In this document: in pieces, positions 10,621 to 20,613 of the stretch
Layout of the letters: the number at the start of each line of letters is the position of its first letter
How positions within the stretch are numbered: the stretch's first letter is position 1
Assembly: GCF_000516985.1 (NCBI RefSeq)
Contig: NW_006917097.1
Span: 186,001 to 250,000 of the forward strand
Length of the DNA: 64,000 nucleotides
Reading direction: 5' to 3'
DNA from: Pestalotiopsis fici W106-1
Taxonomy: Eukaryota > Ascomycota > Sordariomycetes > Amphisphaeriales > Sporocadaceae
Notes under the pieces: generated by a model
The model's database searches: none
Seen by the model: only the letters and a program-made list of their open reading frames with translations
What the model was told of the DNA's origin: nothing
Position numbers and translations under genes: made by a program

Positions 10621-11223
10621 GATGACGATATTGACACTGGCAGTATGAATTCAGAAACAATATAGTGAAATAATGAATTCGCAATCCCAAGAACGCTCTG
10701 ATGGTGTCTTGAGAGAAGTCAATTCAGAGCCGCAACGATTCGATCAACCAGCAAATGGATCTTTCCATTGCCTACGACAGTTTCATGGCAAGAAAATATT
10801 GAGCCAGTAACCCGCTAACTCAACTTACAGATACTCTGTCGGGCCGGCGTCGGTCGAGGTCACGGGTATAGGCGAGCGGTGCATAGAACACCACAGCCAG
10901 CTCGGGCTTCGGCACGCGTTTGGAGCAGCCGCATCCCCGCTCCCGTCTACGGTTCCCACACGCTTCCCGAAAGGGCTTCCGCCATCCCGGTTCAAGAGAC
11001 CGACTTGTGAATAGTGAGAACCAAACCGGCACGTCGGACTTGGTCTGCATGATTTGACGCCAAATAGAATCGTAAGTTGCGCCTCAAGTCGAATATGGAG
11101 TCAGACAATTGGATTTGCTTTATAATTATCGCATAAGTAGCCGTGCACGTCATTCCACTGTGTATATTTCATATCAGGCGTACATTTTATTGCACCCATC
11201 TATATTGACTCACGTACTTGAAA
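10621..11223. promoter_or_regulatory. Shared divergent promoter, lactonase / dioxygenase 1
   Basis: 603 bp between the two start codons. It holds CTCGGGCTTCGGCACGCG at 10901-10918 close to the middle, plus CGG-rich blocks at 10839-10865 and a GACCGACTT at about 11000. The shared spacer predicts co-regulation of the two genes. Confidence 0.5.
10909..10918 (+). promoter_or_regulatory. Candidate regulator site TCGGCACGCG
   Basis: Matches TCGGCACNCG and is preceded by GGGCT as in two other copies. It lies 289 bp from the lactonase start and 306 bp from the dioxygenase 1 start. Confidence 0.4.
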
Positions 11224-12450
11224 ATGGGTTCTCTTGATATTCCTAAGTCGTCGTACCCTCCGTTCGCGGATACCGGCTCGCTGAAGGGCTTCAAGCAAGT
11301 CGCTATCACGCCGATCCTAGGTACTGAATTCAAGGATGTCGACATTACTGAATGGCTGAGAGCCCCCAACTCAGATGACCTCCTGCGGGATCTCGCTCTT
11401 CTTAGTGCGTTTCCACGAGCCCAATCTTAACTTTGAGGAAAACATCACTGACTTACTTCTTACTTTTATCATCGTGCAGTCGGCCAACGTGGTGTCGTCT
11501 TCTTCCGCAATCAGCACAAGGTCAACGATGACCTGCAGAAGGAGTTCTGTCGCCGGGTCAATGAGCTGTCGGGGGCGCCCAAGGAGAATGGCTTCTACCG
11601 CCACTCTCTGCTCGCCATGCATGGCGAAGACCCCGAGATGGGCAAAGTCGACCCTGACCGTCTCAAGGCTATGCACGGAATTGATACCAAGGGCTTGCCC
11701 AGACAGACACATATCAAGGAGTGGCACACGGACTCGAGCTTTGAGCCGGCGCCGCCTACTTACACTGTGCTGCGCATGACAATTTTGCCCGAGACGGGCG
11801 GTGGTATGCACGCCCAATCTCTAGATTCGAGGGAGTACACTAACAAACATTATCAGACACCTTGTGGGCCTCTGGCTATGAGATTTACGATCGTCTCACC
11901 GAGCCGTACAAGAAGTTTTTCGACTCCCTGACGGCAACCCACTACAACGATGGCCTCTACAAGTACGGCAAGGCCAACCCCGATAAAATGTTCACAGGCC
12001 CTCGCGGTGCCGCCCAGAACACGGGTCTAGACTTCAAGAGCCACCATCCATTGGTGAGGACTCACCCACTCACCGGGTGGAAGAGCGTCTTTGGCTGGGG
12101 CGCCAACTGCCTCGGCATCGACGACGTTACCGACGACGAGTCCAAGCAGCTCACCGAGAAGATCACGCGTCTGATCCTGGACAACCAGGATATACAGGTG
12201 CGGTTCCGCTGGGAGAACACTGGCGATCTGGGTAAGTATCTCTCTTTCGGGCTAAATTATTCACATCACTAATAATGTTGAAGCCATTTGGGACAACCGA
12301 TGCACCTTTCACGCAGCGACAAGCGACCATTTCGGGGTTGGCCCCCGTCAAGGCTGGCGATGCATGACCATGGGAGAGGCGCCGTTCTTGGACCCCAACA
12401 GCAAGAGTCGTAATGAGGCCACTGGTGGTTGGCCATATGCTCTGAAATGA
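11224..12450 (+). CDS. Fe(II)/2-oxoglutarate-dependent dioxygenase 1 (TauD/TfdA family)
   Basis: Four exons: 11224-11404, 11480-11803, 11857-12231 and 12284-12450, all introns in phase 1; 348 aa. The iron-binding facial triad is visible as H-x-D in EWHTDSSFE and the distal His in CTFHAAT; the 2-oxoglutarate-binding Arg is in GWRCMTMGE. HPLVRTHPLTG, another TauD/TfdA family block, is also present. No targeting signal is seen, so the enzyme is probably cytosolic. Family members hydroxylate or desaturate unactivated carbons, releasing CO2 and succinate. In sporothriolide-type pathways a dioxygenase of this kind oxidises the alkylitaconate before lactone closure. It shares all intron positions with dioxygenase 2 in this cluster, so the two are duplicates. 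Which of them acts first cannot be read from sequence. Confidence 0.9.
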
Positions 12451-13177
12451 TGCACGAGGTCATAGTTTTGAATAGCGAGTAGATTCTCTGTTTTTTAGTC
12501 TGACTAGCTAGACTTGCTTATACGATAAATACATGACTTTGCAATCAAACACCCTGAAACTTCCAAGAATGCAGCCATTTTTCATATTCTCGTGAAGAAG
12601 TAAAAGAAATAGGGCCGCAGCCCGCAGCGTGGAAGTATATAATCGGTCCCAACCTGACCAACGTTCCTCTCGTAGTTGTTTTGATGCGCCACCGTAATTT
12701 ACACCTAGTTTCGCGTATTATAGTGGTTGCTTTTGCTGCTGCTCACCGATCCATGCGCTGAAAGTCACCAAAAGTGGCCCCCGTATTGGAATGCTTAGCG
12801 GGCTTAGCGGGCAAAGTCCCTGCCGACCAGGGGCTGGGTAAGCTCACTAGCAGTTCGCTCCTCGGCCCCGAGCCGCGAGGCAGACATCTGACAGTGGAGT
12901 TGTGGCTAGGCCTGTGCCGAGACCCCAAAGAATTATTGTGTGTTCCATACTCGTTGATTGGATTATCAAGTGTAGCAAAAAAGATATCTGTTTTGTTATT
13001 CCGGATGCACACTGATCTACAGCGGAACAAATACGAGATTATCTCCACGAAAATGCACTTCGTCCTTTAAACCAACTGTGAGGGAGCGTTGACCCTGTCA
13101 TCTTTGCCAGTGCTAAAATACGACCAATCACAAGGTCTGACATCAAATCTATATTGCATATCGACTCTCACTTGATC
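12451..13177. other. Intergenic, promoter of MFS transporter 2
   Basis: About 730 bp. It contains a CTCGGCCCCGAGCCGCGAGG block at 12861-12880 that resembles the cluster CGG motifs without matching TCGGCACNCG. No gene was seen. Confidence 0.4.
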
Positions 13178-15140
13178 ATGGCGCGTGGGATTGTACCGAC
13201 TGAAACTACCAGACTTATCGGCTCAGAGTCGGAAGATGACGACACATGTACCAGGGTGCCCGGAGAGCATGCGGTATACAGCCCCCAATCATCCATTACA
13301 ACTATTTGCATCAGTATAGAGGCTAATGACAATGCACTTGGACAGCTAGAATGGAGCTCGCCAACCGATGCAGAGAATCCCAAGAACTGGACATCATCAC
13401 AAAAATGGACCTGTGCCATGATTGTGTCATTCTACTGCCTGATATCGCCAACTGCGGCAGCCATGGTAGTCGCCGCCATGCCTTCGCTGGCGCGAGACTT
13501 GCACATCACCTCACAGGCGGTACTACAATTGACCATGTCGCTTTTCGTGCTTGGATGGTACGTTTCTATATGAGACCTTTGTATCATGTCGCGATACTGA
13601 AAGCTTGTGAATAGGACTTCAGGCCCACTTGTCATGGGGCCGGTATGTTGCAAATTGATCTCAATTCCATTCATGTGATACTTGCTGATGCCAAATTCGC
13701 AGCTATCCGAAGTTTTTGGTCGCGCACCAATATTGCATCTGGGAAACCTGGGGTTTATCATCTTCAATCTACTTTGCGGACTTGTTAGGGATCAGCGTCT
13801 ATTTCTGCTGCTGCGGCTGGTTAGCGGCATCTGCGGCAGCGGACCTACTGCGGTAAGCCAACCCCAAGCATCAACCTGTCAAGGAGCTTTACCTTGGTAC
13901 ACCACGGAAGCTGATAATGTGGACTACCAGCTGGGCACCGGAGTCCTGAGTGACCTCTGGAAAAGTGAAGAAAGAGGATTCGCGCTCGCAATATACACAA
14001 TCATGCCTCTCTTGGGGCCGACCGCGGGACCATTACTCGCTGGTTACATTGTGCAACACCATGAGTGGCCCTACATTTTTTATACACTTTCCTTGGTATC
14101 TGCCGTTGTCTTGGTACCTGGCGTTTTACTTCTCCCCGAGACATTTGGTCCCGTCATACTGCGTCGCAGACGGGCTGAGAAGCTCAGGAAACTGGGCCTC
14201 TCCACCACCGTGCTGAGAGTGGGCAACGTGAAACTCCATTCCACAAGAGAGCTCATCCAAAAGGGCCTCGCCAGGCCATTTATCCTTCTCGGCACCCAAC
14301 CTATTGTACAGGTCCTGGCGCTGCAGTTTGGTTTCTTCTTTGGGCTATACCAATTGTCCATTGCGACATACCGTATGTTTTGATTGCAGGATTAGACAAT
14401 CGCTTCATGATTCAATTCGCTAACACAAATCATACTAGACTCCTTGTGGAGAGATTTATACGACATGCCTCCTTTGCGAGCTAGCGCCAACTATCTTTCT
14501 ATAACCTTGGGTCTGGTCATTGGTTGCGAGATTGCCGGCCCATTAGGCGATCTGGTAAGTGTATAAAACATGTGGCTGATTTCTATTACAAAGTAGCTAG
14601 TTCTCCTCTGTTCAAAGGAAACTATTCAAGAGTTGAAAAATATCACCTGCTACCTACTGACACCCGATCATGTAGATATATCGCACGCTGAAGAAGCGCA
14701 ATAATAACGTTGGGCTTCCAGAGTACAGAGTCTGGCTCATGATACCGTCAGCCGTCCTCGTACCGGGCGGCCTTCTCTGGTTCGGCTGGTCGGCCGTGGC
14801 GCGCGCCCACTGGATCATGCCCAACCTGGGCATGGCGCTCGCCTCGATAGGCCTCGTCATGTCCTTCATGTGCATGCAGGCCTACATGATGGACGCCTAC
14901 CCCGTGTACGCCGCATCGGCCCAGGGCGCGCTGACCGTTGCCCGAGCCCTGTCGGCGTTTGCCATGCCCGTCATGGCCCCTGCCATGATTGAAAAATGGG
15001 GCTATGGCTGGTCGAGTACCATTCTGGCCGGCGTGGCTGCGGTTCTGGGCGCGTTGGCTCCCGCCCTGTTGCATTGGAAGGGCGCCGCGCTGCGAGCTAG
15101 AAGCCCGTATGCCGCTGGGGATGCCATTTTGGAAGCGTAG
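13178..15140 (+). CDS. MFS transporter 2, 12-TM DHA1-type exporter
   Basis: Six exons: 13178-13557, 13615-13642 (a 28-nt micro-exon), 13703-13852, 13931-14372, 14439-14554 and 14676-15140; 526 aa. The micro-exon joins to give SGPLVMGPLSEVFGRAPIL, the classic loop 2-3 motif of fungal DHA1 transporters. LGTGVLSDLW and LLLPETFGPVIL follow, with the PETFGP motif ending the first six-helix bundle. Members are plasma-membrane proton antiporters that export drugs, polyamines or cluster products. It lies between the two dioxygenase genes, in line with product export. This is the second exporter in the window; the other is of the 14-helix type. The start is the ATG at 13178, giving MARGIVPTE. Confidence 0.87.
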
Positions 15141-15656
15141 GGTTATTGAGATTGAGATTGAGCGGACTCTATGAAGCTCATGGTTGCTACAAGGCTTGAT
15201 TACGGGTACAAGCTCGAATGATTAGCATCCAAATTTAAACACTACACTTTCACCTAAATCCTTCCTTTGTAGCATTCGACGTCCTTTCCACACTTTCCAC
15301 GTGTTGAGTAGACCGGCATTTCACTTCACGAACATCACGTCGAACGGTTGAACAATGATGACCAGGAATTTAAATGTGTACGAAACCAATACTCCAAGGG
15401 CGATTTTATCGCGCAATCTAGTGATTACCTCGATCTAAGGCCAATAGTACCCATTGGACACGACAAGCGGCCGGTATGCCACCATTCATGACACAAACAG
15501 CCAGACCAAGTGAAAGTCCTACCCTCTTGCTATCGCTATGTCTACCTAGTCAGCACGGTACAATGGGCCAATTCATCATTCAGGATGAATATAGAGACCC
15601 CACAGCCTAGATGGTTTTTCATCATTCATGGATTGTTCATCTGAAGAAAATGCTAT
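15141..15656. other. Intergenic, no gene seen
   Basis: 3' flank of MFS transporter 2 up to the assembly gap; no feature recognised apart from TGCTAT at 15651-15656, discussed with the hAT-like element. Confidence 0.5.
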
Positions 15657-15756
15657 NNNNNNNNNNNNNNNNNNNNNNNNNNNNNNNNNNNNNNNNNNNN
15701 NNNNNNNNNNNNNNNNNNNNNNNNNNNNNNNNNNNNNNNNNNNNNNNNNNNNNNNN
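15657..15756. other. Assembly gap of 100 N
   Basis: Exactly 100 undetermined bases, the conventional length for a gap of unknown size. It separates TGCTAT from AG immediately before the left end of the hAT-like element; together these read TGCTATAG, the target-site duplication seen intact on the right. Confidence 0.95.
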
Positions 15757-15758
15757 AG

Positions 15759-16210
15759 CAGTGCTGGGACTAAGTCAAGTAAGTCAAGTCCGGACCCCCT
15801 ACTTGGCTTACTTGGCCAAGTCAAGCAAAGTCCGAGATCTGGGCTTACTTACTTGGTATACTTGACTTAATAAAGTCACGTAAGCTTTAGCCAATTATAT
15901 TTTTAGGAAAAAAGAATACTAGGGCTTCGAGTAATTCTGAAAATAGCTATAGAAAAGGGAAAGGGGAAAAGGGGGGGGGGGGGGGGGGTGCACGGGCCCA
16001 CAGCCAAAGGCCGTCCCAACGGCGCCTAGGTACCTACGAGGTAGGCATATTTCCTCCTTATACACACCTGGTATGCACTTTTATCAAGTCAAGTTAAGTC
16101 TGGCTCGAAAAAGGACTTACTTATAAGTCTGGAGAAAATTGAATACTTACTTACTTATTCAAGTAAGTCCGATTTGTTAAGTAAATCGACTTGACTTAGT
16201 CCCAGCACTG
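15759..16210. mobile_element. Non-autonomous hAT-like element (MITE), 452 bp
   Basis: The left end begins CAGTGCTGGGACTAAGTC at 15759. The right end, read on the opposite strand from 16210, begins with the same bases; the inverted repeats agree over 22 bp (CAGTGC...CAAGT). The right flank is TGCTATAG (16211-16218). On the left the same 8-mer appears as TGCTAT, the gap, then AG. CAGTG-type ends with an 8-bp duplication fit the hAT superfamily. The interior encodes no transposase. It has many AAGTC/ACTTG sub-repeats near both ends and an 18-base G run at 15971-15988. Mobilisation would need a transposase supplied elsewhere. Confidence 0.75.
15971..15988 (+). repeat. Poly-G tract inside the hAT-like element
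   Basis: Eighteen consecutive G followed by TGCACGGGCC. Such homopolymers are length-variable and error-prone in assembly. Confidence 0.9.
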
Positions 16211-16218
16211 TGCTATAG
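16211..16218. repeat. Right target-site duplication TGCTATAG
   Basis: Eight bases directly after the right inverted repeat; the left copy is split by the N gap (TGCTAT at 15651-15656, AG at 15757-15758). Confidence 0.7.
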
Positions 16219-16305
16219 CATGTAAAGGATGGGTAAATTGAAGATATTTTAGTGAATTTCATTATTGCACATTGTTTTCAAGTGTCCTATCTCAGTTTCT
16301 CTCGC

Positions 16306-17652
16306 CTATGCCTGGGCCTCGGCGACCATTCCCTCGCGGCGCGAGACACTGCTGGGGTCAAAGTACGGCCTCTCGCCAATGCTTCTAGCGCCGTAGCCAG
16401 CGCGCTCACCAGTATAATCCACAGTGGCGGCATGGAAAACGCTGCGGTTATCCCAGATCGCTAAAACACAAAAAGAACAACATTAGCAAGAGTTACGAAA
16501 GAAGACAGCACGTCTGCGTGGTCATATTTAAAAACTCACCAATGTCGTTGGGATTCTGCCATCTGCATCGGGCCTGGAGGTCGTGATTCTCGGTAATGAG
16601 CTTGAGGAAAACGTCCCTCAGGTTGTCGCTCTCCTCGGGCGAAAGACCGTTGATCTTGGTAATGTGAATGCCGACGCCAAAGAGGGACTTCCATCCAGTG
16701 ACGGGGTTGGTGCGCACGAGCGGGTGGACGGCAAGCATGTCGGAGCCCACGTTGACGGGGGAGCCCCGGGGTCCCTCGAACATTTGGATGCCGAGCTTGT
16801 CGGCCACGAGCTGGTAGTGAGGCTGGTAGCAAGTGATGGACAGCGACTCGAGGAACTTTTGGTACGGAGTCGAGATGCGGTCATACATTTCGTAGCCAGA
16901 AGCAAACATGGTATCTAGGGTCTTTACTCAGTCATCCATGATCACTTTGGCTTGTAGGCTTGGGAGTAAATGTAAATTGAAAACTTACCACCACCAGTCG
17001 GGGGACTGACCTCCATACGAAGAACCGAGTAATCGCAAGGAGCGCGCTCCCACTGGATATCCGAGTGCCATTCCTTTCGCGACGACTGGCGCTTGCCGTC
17101 GGCGTTGTTGGAGATGGCCGGGGTGATGCCAGAGTAGTTCTTCACCTGCTTGGAGCCCACCATGGAGATTTCGTCATCGACTCCAGGGTTCTGGCTCGAG
17201 TTGTTGATGGGATGGTGGTGCAGACCGTGGCCCTTTGGTCCGCCCGACAGGTTACCCAGCTTGCGGGCAATGATCTTTTGGTGGTCTGTTGTGATGCCAT
17301 CTTGTGCACGGAAGATGACTACACCACGGCGTGATACTATTTACAGTGTAAGTCCCACGCTCAAGATGCATCGCAGAGGTATGAGAATGAATCAACGTTA
17401 AGAGACCAAGGACTAACCAGTAATGGCAAGCTCACGAAAGAACTCATCAGAGTCCGGGGCCTCAAGCCAGTCAAGCAACTTCACATCCGGGAACTCGGTA
17501 CCAATGACGGGAGTGACATCAATAGTCTTGAAACCTGCCAACTTTCCGGTCGGCTTGAGTGGCTCACGATGATCAGTTCTTACGGCATAGTCATTGGCGG
17601 GAGCAACCCCGTTTCCATTAACGACACCATTAGCGGACCCGTTGACTGTCAT
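16306..17652 (-). CDS. Fe(II)/2-oxoglutarate-dependent dioxygenase 2 (TauD/TfdA family)
   Basis: Four exons: 17652-17418, 17336-16989, 16914-16540 and 16460-16306, all introns in phase 1; 370 aa. The iron ligands are H-x-D in EWHSDIQWE and the distal His in VFHAAT; the Arg of RSIGERPYFDPSS should bind the 2-oxoglutarate carboxylate. The N terminus has a low-complexity Asn/Gly/Val stretch (about residues 4-17) before the catalytic core. Exon 3 is 375 nt, exactly as in dioxygenase 1, and all intron positions agree, so the two arose by duplication. It diverges from the decarboxylase-like gene over a shared promoter, which suggests action on the alkylitaconate or a near derivative. Two hydroxylations are needed to build two lactone rings, so the pair may divide that work; this is inference. 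Confidence 0.9.
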
Positions 17653-18450
17653 GTTGAGTCGGTAGTATGATTGGCTAAAAGAAAATGAGTATTGTAAAAG
17701 ATAGATGGGCCTCGCTACACCAAAGCACACGAGTGTGTGTTTATAATGATATGAGACAGTAAATAAGTAATAAGTCATCTACTCATCGTTTCCCTTCTCG
17801 CCCGTGTAAATGGTCTCATGGCAGCAATCTGAAGCAGTAGCGAATAAGCGCGGTGCATACATAACCATACGATCCGGCCGACTTCCGATGTAGACTCATG
17901 GCCGCCCGGGAATTGAAATGGCATCAGGTTCTAACCTACCCGAGCGGTTGGAGACTGCCCCATGAATTACCTTAGTATCGGGCTTCGCGGGCAGCTGATG
18001 CATGGCACAGAATGCTCGGGGCTCGGCACACGGAGCCGATTAGGCCACTAAACTACCTGGAGCAATTGAGCGTACAGCGCGGCGAGTCCCGTCACCTAGC
18101 CCGGACAACCCCAAGAAAGTGGAGTGCCGCCTAAGAGCTACGTGCCTACGCCGTCCTCGTGAGCGGGCTGCCACTGCTACACACTACTAGGTTACTGAGT
18201 TTCATGGTTCAGCGAACATTACACCCGAGAGTTCGTGAGCCTTTTGGCCATTGATCTGCGTGAATCGTTTGATCATGCACGGGACCTACTATAGCGAATC
18301 AATAGGTATTATATAATCTTGAAGTCTTATGTATTGAACTCTTCCACGTCATAAGCAGAATTTTCAGATTACTTGCCATTCAGCTTTTCTGTATCGATCC
18401 TCACTTCGTCTACCGTACAATTTGCCAACTTTGGCACTTAGGCTCAGAAA
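17653..18450. promoter_or_regulatory. Shared divergent promoter, dioxygenase 2 / decarboxylase-like gene
   Basis: 798 bp. The middle is CGG-rich: CCGGCCGACTTCCGATG (about 17876), ATCGGGCTTCGCGGGC (about 17979), and CTCGGGGCTCGGCACACGG at 18015-18033 within a TCGG-N9-CCGA inverted repeat (18023-18039). Confidence 0.5.
18015..18039 (+). promoter_or_regulatory. Candidate regulator site (TCGGCACACG within TCGG-N9-CCGA)
   Basis: TCGGCACACG at 18023-18032. The preceding 15-mer CTCGGGGCTCGGCAC (18015-18029) recurs exactly on the reverse strand at 4084-4098. The inverted TCGG...CCGA half-sites with 9-base spacing also occur at 27582-27598. Confidence 0.45.
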
Positions 18451-20056
18451 ATGGGGGCCGCCAAGTATGACAATCTCAGCGACATGCACTCCAAGAAGGA
18501 ATCCGATCCTGCCTTGGATGAGCATGCCGGAACAACTGCCGCACTTTGTGAATGGGCAGTTGGCCTGAAAGTCTCAGATGTCCCGAAGCCAGTTCTCGAG
18601 CGTGTCAAGCACCTCATTCTGGACGGGATCGCCTGTGCATTGGTCGGCGGCCATGTGCCCTGGTCTGAGCAATGTGCTGATGCCATCTTGGACTATGAAG
18701 CTCCTGGGTACTGCAGTGTTATTGGATATGACGAGGTTAGTGATGATAGCGCAAGTTGGTGGGAAATCTCCCCACTGTGTTTGGGTTCGTAGCCGCTGAC
18801 AGTGGACGAATCTCCAGGCCCTGAGCCCCCTAGCAGCTGCCATCTTGAACGGCGCCTTCATCCAGGCCACTGAACTGGATGATTACCACAGCGCAGCTCC
18901 ACTACACTCGGCCGCTGTGGTGGTGCCAGCTCTCCTGGCCGCAGCACAATTCCTCGCGACTGGTAACGGTAGAGGCAAGACGACGCAGACGGTGTCCGGC
19001 CTTGAATTCCTCCTGGCTGCTGTTGTTGGTTTCGAGACAGGCCCACGCGCAGGCTCGGCGCTGGGTGGTGGCGAGCTGCTCGTTCGAGGATGGCACTCGG
19101 GGGCCATCTTTGGCTGTCCAGCCGCCGCCGTGGCCAGCGCCCGCCTGATGGGCCTCTCGGCCGACGACACCGAATCTGCCGTTGGCATTGCGTGCACGCA
19201 GGCTGGCGGCCTCATGTCGGCAACATACGAGGGCATGATCAAGCGCGTCCAGCACGCATTCGCAGCGCGCAACGGCCTTTTTGGAGCACTGCTCGCCCGC
19301 AATGGCTATGTCGGCATCAAGAAGGTGTTTGAGCGTCGCTATGGCGGCTTTCTGAGCATGTTCAGCAAGGGCAATAATTCCGAGCCTGCCTACGACGTTC
19401 GTCGCGTGGTTCAGAATCTAGGTCAGAAGTGGGAAATCTTCAACATTCGCGTCAAGCTACACGCCTGTGTTGGCGGTTGCCACGGCCAGATCGAGGCACT
19501 CGCCAAGCTGCAGGAGGAATACCCCGAGAGATTCGAAAACGACAAGCTTGCTCACATCACCAGCATCAAGGTGGGTCTCTCGGGCCCCATTTTTGCGCAC
19601 GATGGCTGGGAACCCCATGAGCGACCATTAGCGACTACCGGCGCCCAGATGAATGCCGCCTTCATTGGCGCCATGCAGCTCGTGGATCGCCAGGTGCTCC
19701 TGGAACAATTTGCGGACAAGAACTTGAACCGCGACGATGTTTGGGACTTGGTGTACAAGACGAGTTGCTATCATGATGCGCACTTTGATCAACCACATTT
19801 CGCATGCGGTGCGCGGATTGCAATCGAGTTTGACGATGGCTTCAAGGTCGAAACGGTCCTGGACCAGCCACGCGGCTATAACCCCCCAATCACTGACAAG
19901 GAGATACAGGGCAAATACCGGAAACTAGCCACGTCTGCCATTGATGACGAACAGCGCTTGCAGCGCATTGAACAGCTCATATTGGACCTGGAGAACATCG
20001 AGGATATATCAGAGTTGTTCCAGCTGCTTGCCCCACTCACTAAGAAGGTGCTCTAA
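18451..20056 (+). CDS. MmgE/PrpD-family decarboxylase, cis-aconitate decarboxylase-like (putative alkylaconitate decarboxylase)
   Basis: Two exons, 18451-18735 and 18818-20056, phase 0; 507 aa. The whole protein follows the pattern of the Aspergillus itaconate-forming cis-aconitate decarboxylase: LILDGIACALVGGHVPWSE, IQATELDDYHSAAPLHSA, GFETGPRAG, GWHSGAIFG, ACTQAGGLMSA and RVQHAFAARNG are close to what I recall of that enzyme, and the length fits the family (about 490-510 aa). The known reaction removes a carboxyl from cis-aconitate to give itaconate. In this cluster the likely substrate is an alkylated aconitate, giving an alkylitaconate with its exocyclic double bond. No mitochondrial presequence is visible. 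The second MmgE/PrpD protein here looks like the dehydratase, so the two would act in succession. Assignment of decarboxylase versus dehydratase rests on family resemblance. Confidence 0.88.
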
Positions 20057-20613
20057 GTGGAAGCGACTACTTTCTAGTTGTAATGATATATCCATGTTGA
20101 ATCTATTAGATCAAGCTTGATTCTGAAAAGAGGCAGTGACGACATGACTAGGTGTAAACAGCACGTTCAAAGAAGTATGATCGAGGCCTCCTCAGTTATT
20201 CCAGCATACTCGATGTGCCTGGATTGAACGAACGAAGATTGTTGCATTGGCTTTTCTTTAACCTAAACTGAATAGTAGATAATTCTCAACCCTTGCTATA
20301 TTCGGGATGGAACCATCAATGTCGTGCGAAGAAGTAAGAAAAGACGAAGTTAGCAATTATTAAGACACGCCTTGGCGCTAGCATTAAAATTTAACGCAGG
20401 GCAGTTCTTTCATTACGGCACATCTAGTGACAATCTATCAATAGTGCCGTTCATGTTGCGTAGGTATTCAATAAGACGAATTGAAAGCGTAATATTGTCT
20501 CAAGTTCTGAAGCATGCTCGCGAAATATACTATGAAAGAAAGTCAACAAGGCAAAGGGAATCTAGAAACATGTACCCTCCCTTCCAGATATCCCTTTCGT
20601 ATATTCCTAAACT
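20057..20613. other. Intergenic between convergent genes
   Basis: About 560 bp of AT-rich 3' sequence between the decarboxylase-like gene and FAS beta. No feature recognised. Confidence 0.5.
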
